Shown: piece by piece, positions 60,702 through 64,000 of the stretch
Numbering within the stretch: position 1 is the stretch's first letter
Layout of the letters: each line of letters opens with the position of its first letter
Assembly: GCA_949825025.1 (NCBI GenBank)
Contig: OX463783.1
Location: 18,581,533 to 18,645,532 of the forward strand
Reading direction: 5' to 3'
DNA: 64,000 nt
Source: Siphlonurus alternatus
Taxonomy: Eukaryota; Arthropoda; Insecta; Ephemeroptera; Siphlonuridae
Notes under the pieces: model-generated
Database searches by the model: none
What the model was told of the DNA's origin: nothing
Seen by the model: the letters and a program-made list of their open reading frames with translations, nothing else
Program-made: the position numbers and the translations under genes

Positions 60702-61120
60702 CAGTGATGTGAAATTCGCGCGAAGATTGGTCCGCGAATATGCGCATGCGAATATGCGCGAATATGCGCGCAAATGCGCGCATATGGCGAAAGATACTTT
60801 CAAGATGGCGGCCGCGCGCAATTAAAATCACGTGAGCACCTCGATCGGCAGCCTGAAAGGCCGATTGCTTTAATTCCATGATTAATTAACTCTAATTTAA
60901 TCCAAACACTAATTAAGCAAGGGATTATACCAAGAAAAATAAGAAAAGACTCTCTGTAGCATTTACTGTAGTTTTAACCAGTTTTAAATTGCTATTTTTG
61001 TGGCGGGAAAGTCAATTTTCAATATGCGCGCATATGCGGCCGCAGATTGCCCGCGAATATGCGCGAATATGCGAATATGCGCGCATATTCGCCGCGAATA
61101 TGCGCGGACTAACATCACTG
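60702..61120. mobile_element. Non-autonomous hAT-type MITE with GCGAATAT arrays, 419 bp
   Basis: It begins CAGTGATGTGAAATTCGCGC and ends GCGCGGACTAACATCACTG. The exact 8-bp duplication ATTAATTA flanks it (60694-60701 and 61121-61128). Both ends are filled with repeated GCGAATATGCGC words in opposite orientation, subterminal repeats that make the ends CpG-rich. The middle is unique, contains TCACGTGA, and has no coding frame. Confidence 0.92.
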
Positions 61121-61128
61121 ATTAATTA

Positions 61129-62836
61129 TGAGTAAAAAAAAAATATATATATATATTAAAAAAATATTTTGTTTTAGGAAGAAACATTATTTTACAATTA
61201 ATATAATTTTACTATCCGTCTATTTCTTTCTTCATAATTTTGACTTTTTTTGTAAATATTTGATGAACTTGATTCAAAACGCTTAATTTTTATGGTAAAT
61301 ATGAGCACAGTAATTATAAAAAAAATATATTTATTATTCACTATTGGTCATTCTACTTCTAGTAACGATTTAAGGAAAGTTTTTATGAGATAATGAGAGT
61401 AATGTTAACGCTACCAATTTGAGTGCAACAACATACGAGCAAGCCAAATTTATTAAACTTTTAATAATACTGAATATTGCACTGTATATATATAATTATG
61501 TACTGACTCCCATTTATTATTTCAAAACGCAGCGGCATTAGTTTCAACTACATAGTACTACTAAGAATAAAATATACTTTAGCGATCAGTGAGATCATTT
61601 AAATCAAAAGAACCTGCAAAAGTATATATATATTATTATAATATTGTATTAAATGTGCGGTCAACTAACTAGGTTATAGCAGACCGCTCTATATATGTAA
61701 TTCTGAGAATTATTGTTCTATTACAAAGCACTGGTTGTATGAAAATTATCGTTATAGTTTTTAAAAAACTATAATCTAGCACAGTTTCCATGTAAGGAGA
61801 TAGGGTTCTGTATGTAGCATATAGTTACGTTAGATACAATATACGATATTAATCGCTGCTGAAGTTCAACAACTTTTGATACGAAACAATAGCTGCCATG
61901 CATGAACAATCGATTGACATAATTATGTGCATCAGTATAAGAAAAAGAGAAAAAAAATAAATAAAAGAAAAACACAATGAGAGTTGCATAAATAGTACAC
62001 AGTAATTACTATTAGGAAACACATCAGATATATAATTAAGTTCCTGCATTGCCCTAAATTTAAATTTGTATAATACAGTCCATTAAATGGCGATTGAATT
62101 ATATTGCATAAAAGTTTTGTGAAAACGAGAAGTGAGATGATTAATGAAAACGTAGATCAGTATATAACTTGTTTCTTATTATCATATTCTCTGCTACGGG
62201 TAATTTTAACGATGAAAAATATGCAATACGTTCAAGAGTATCGATTATCATTAAAAAAATATATTTTTAATTAATAAATTTCAATCATGAATGTTGACTG
62301 ATTAAACAGCTTCTATTGTGTCATTGAAATTGAATTGCCACTTGAGGATGGCTGTCATGCTGATAACGCTGCTTATCAAATACATGCAAACATATTATCA
62401 ATTTTAACACTTAAGTAATTAGTAAACAATAATTTCGAGTGTCAGATCGTTGACGTAAATACTTTGAAATTTACGTTCGAAGGCTTAATTTTAATTTTTA
62501 TTACTTTTTGCAATATTGTTATATTATTACAATAACGATGTCATTTCTGCATTAGCAAATAGCTTACTCAAGAGCTAATTGTAAAAAAAAAAAAAAAAAA
62601 ATTACTAGAAAAGATTTTACTTTGTCACAATACGTATATTATACAATTAACAAGAAAAAATTAATATTATAATATGAATGTACTCTGTATGATCTATCAC
62701 GTTTCATATTTAAAAAGGAAACTATTATTACATATAATTACAATTGAAAAACATAGCACTATACTATATAGTTTAGTTTACTATTAAGTATAATTACAGA
62801 AAACGCGTTAATTAATACAGTACAATACAGTATAAT
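61129..62836. other. AT-rich DNA, nothing recognised
   Basis: AT-rich with an A run near 62583 and no supportable exon or repeat structure. The 5' end of the LINE fragment begins at about 62835. Confidence 0.6.
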
Positions 62837-64000
62837 TTAGACTCTCTTTTGCAAATTTTAACTAGTGAAAATAAACAAATTTTAATGTGTGGTGATTATA
62901 ACATAGATTTTTTAAATGTACACAGTATTACTTTAGAATGTCAAGATCTTTTTACCTCATATGATCTAAAACAAACTGTAAATACTCCAACAAGAGATTT
63001 AAAAACTTGTATTGATAACGTGTTTACTAATATATTGGATTGTAAATCAAATGTTAACGAGTTTAATCTGTCTGATCACAATGGTATTATTTGTAAATTC
63101 AATGCTTACAAACCTAAATTTGAAAAAATTGTTGTTAAAAAGAGGATTAATATAAATAATGAGCTCTCAATTAATAATTGTAAATTAGATTTACACTGTT
63201 TTAACTCAAATTTTAAAGAACATAGTAATAATATAAATTTTTATTTTAAAACTTTTAATAATACGTTTCACATAGTCTTAAATAAACATTTTCCCTTAGT
63301 AGAAAAACAAATTGGAATTAAATTTAAAAAACTTGAATGGATGAATGAAGATTGTATTAAACAAAAGAATTTAACTAATATATTATATGATATGCATAGA
63401 GATTTTCCTGAAAATATTTTGTACAAAGAAAAATATTTAAATCAGAAAGAAATTTACCAAAATTGCATAATACAAGTTCAAAAGGAAAATAATTCAATTA
63501 AAATTTTAAATGCAAAAAATAAAATGAAAGAAATATGGAACATAGTCAATGAAAATGCAAGTCACAAAAATAATAAGAAAAATAATGATATAAAAGAGTT
63601 ATTTATAGATGATAAAAAGGAAACTATAACATGTGATAAATTTTTAATCTGTAATATTTTAAATAATTTTTTTATTAATGCACCTAAAAACATATATAAT
63701 GAAACAACAAGTACTAATTGCAACAAAAATTCAAAATTTTTAAAGATCACAGACCCTAATGAAAAAACATTCTTTTTGTCTCCAGTATCTTCCTTAGAAG
63801 TAAAGTCAATAATACTAAAACTCTCAGATTCCAGTGCTACTGATGTCAATTCAATTTCACCAAAATTATTTAAAAAATTTGCTGATGAGCTTTCTCTCCC
63901 TATTTCACAACTTATCAATGAATGTTTTCTAAATGGTATTTTTCCTAATGAACTAAAAGTGAGTAAAATTGTTCCAATATTTAAAAATGGTGATAAAAGA
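62837..64000 (+). mobile_element. Non-LTR retrotransposon ORF2, 5'-truncated, runs off the window
   Basis: One uninterrupted frame of 388 codons reaches the end of the window. It opens inside the apurinic-type endonuclease domain, with CGDYNIDFL, then CIDNVFTN and LSDHNGI (the catalytic SDH motif). The linker follows, then the start of the reverse transcriptase domain (SSATDVNSISPKLFKK, VSKIVPIFKNGDK). The first half of the endonuclease is absent, as expected from 5' truncation during insertion. The absence of stops over 1.16 kb suggests a fairly recent insertion. It is very A/T-rich. It does not overlap the region covered by the 53419 fragment, so kinship between them cannot be judged. Confidence 0.9.

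Larger units (their letters stand above)
54090..62836. other. AT-rich intergenic DNA with scattered repeats
   Basis: No host gene recognised. GC-richer patches at 56020-56220 (repeated TACCAGAGGT followed by GTGACGTCAG or GAGAAT) and 57830-57920 have no supportable open frames. It contains the foldbacks at 55255 and 58135, the 5S-derived SINE near 59.9 kb, a small perfect hairpin at 60220-60252, and the hAT element at 60702. There are also short G and C runs near 57425 and 57655. Confidence 0.5.

Overview
The window looks like an arthropod nuclear genome. The DNA is AT-rich and intron-rich with GT-AG splice sites, and the partial gene at the left edge matches the arthropod dorsoventral-patterning sulfotransferase Pipe closely across several exons. 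I cannot place it more precisely; a crustacean or a hemipteroid insect would fit. Genes were assembled by eye from exon phase and splice sites.

Layout. 1-9091 (+): the last six visible coding exons of a pipe-like 2-O-sulfotransferase. 13387-14055 (-): three coding exons of Mediator subunit MED31. 17733-21104 (-): one large exon for a 1123-residue C2H2 zinc-finger protein with an internally duplicated module. 28567-34973 (-): a second C2H2 gene with eight fingers in two four-finger blocks, plus two probable upstream coding exons. 41512-42189 (-): the last exon of a xyloside xylosyltransferase (XXYLT1-like). 53419-54027 (-) and 62837-64000 (+): fragments of non-LTR retrotransposons. The host genes belong to separate pathways (glycan sulfation, transcription, Notch EGF-repeat glycosylation) and show no sign of acting together.

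Most of the remaining sequence is AT-rich intron and intergenic DNA carrying many short palindromic (foldback) elements. Several can be delimited to the base from their target-site duplications. They include three hAT-type non-autonomous elements with exact 8-bp duplications (11245-12656, 32660-34373, 60702-61120); a family of about 300-360 bp foldbacks flanked by TTAA (six related copies); a 156-178 bp palindrome family with 3-bp A/T duplications (three copies); two TA-flanked palindromes; a 5S-rRNA-derived SINE; and a tRNA-like segment. Many are nested inside one another.

The most interesting signal is a set of hammerhead-ribozyme-like cores (CTGANGA, a short hairpin, then GAAAC) in palindromic elements at 21355-21690 and 32.5-34.6 kb, with a decayed copy near 1.9 kb. 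They resemble the minimal hammerheads known from the terminal repeats of Penelope-like retroelements. Here they occur in head-to-head inverted pairs, and one host palindrome has been split by a hAT insertion inside an intron of the second zinc-finger gene.
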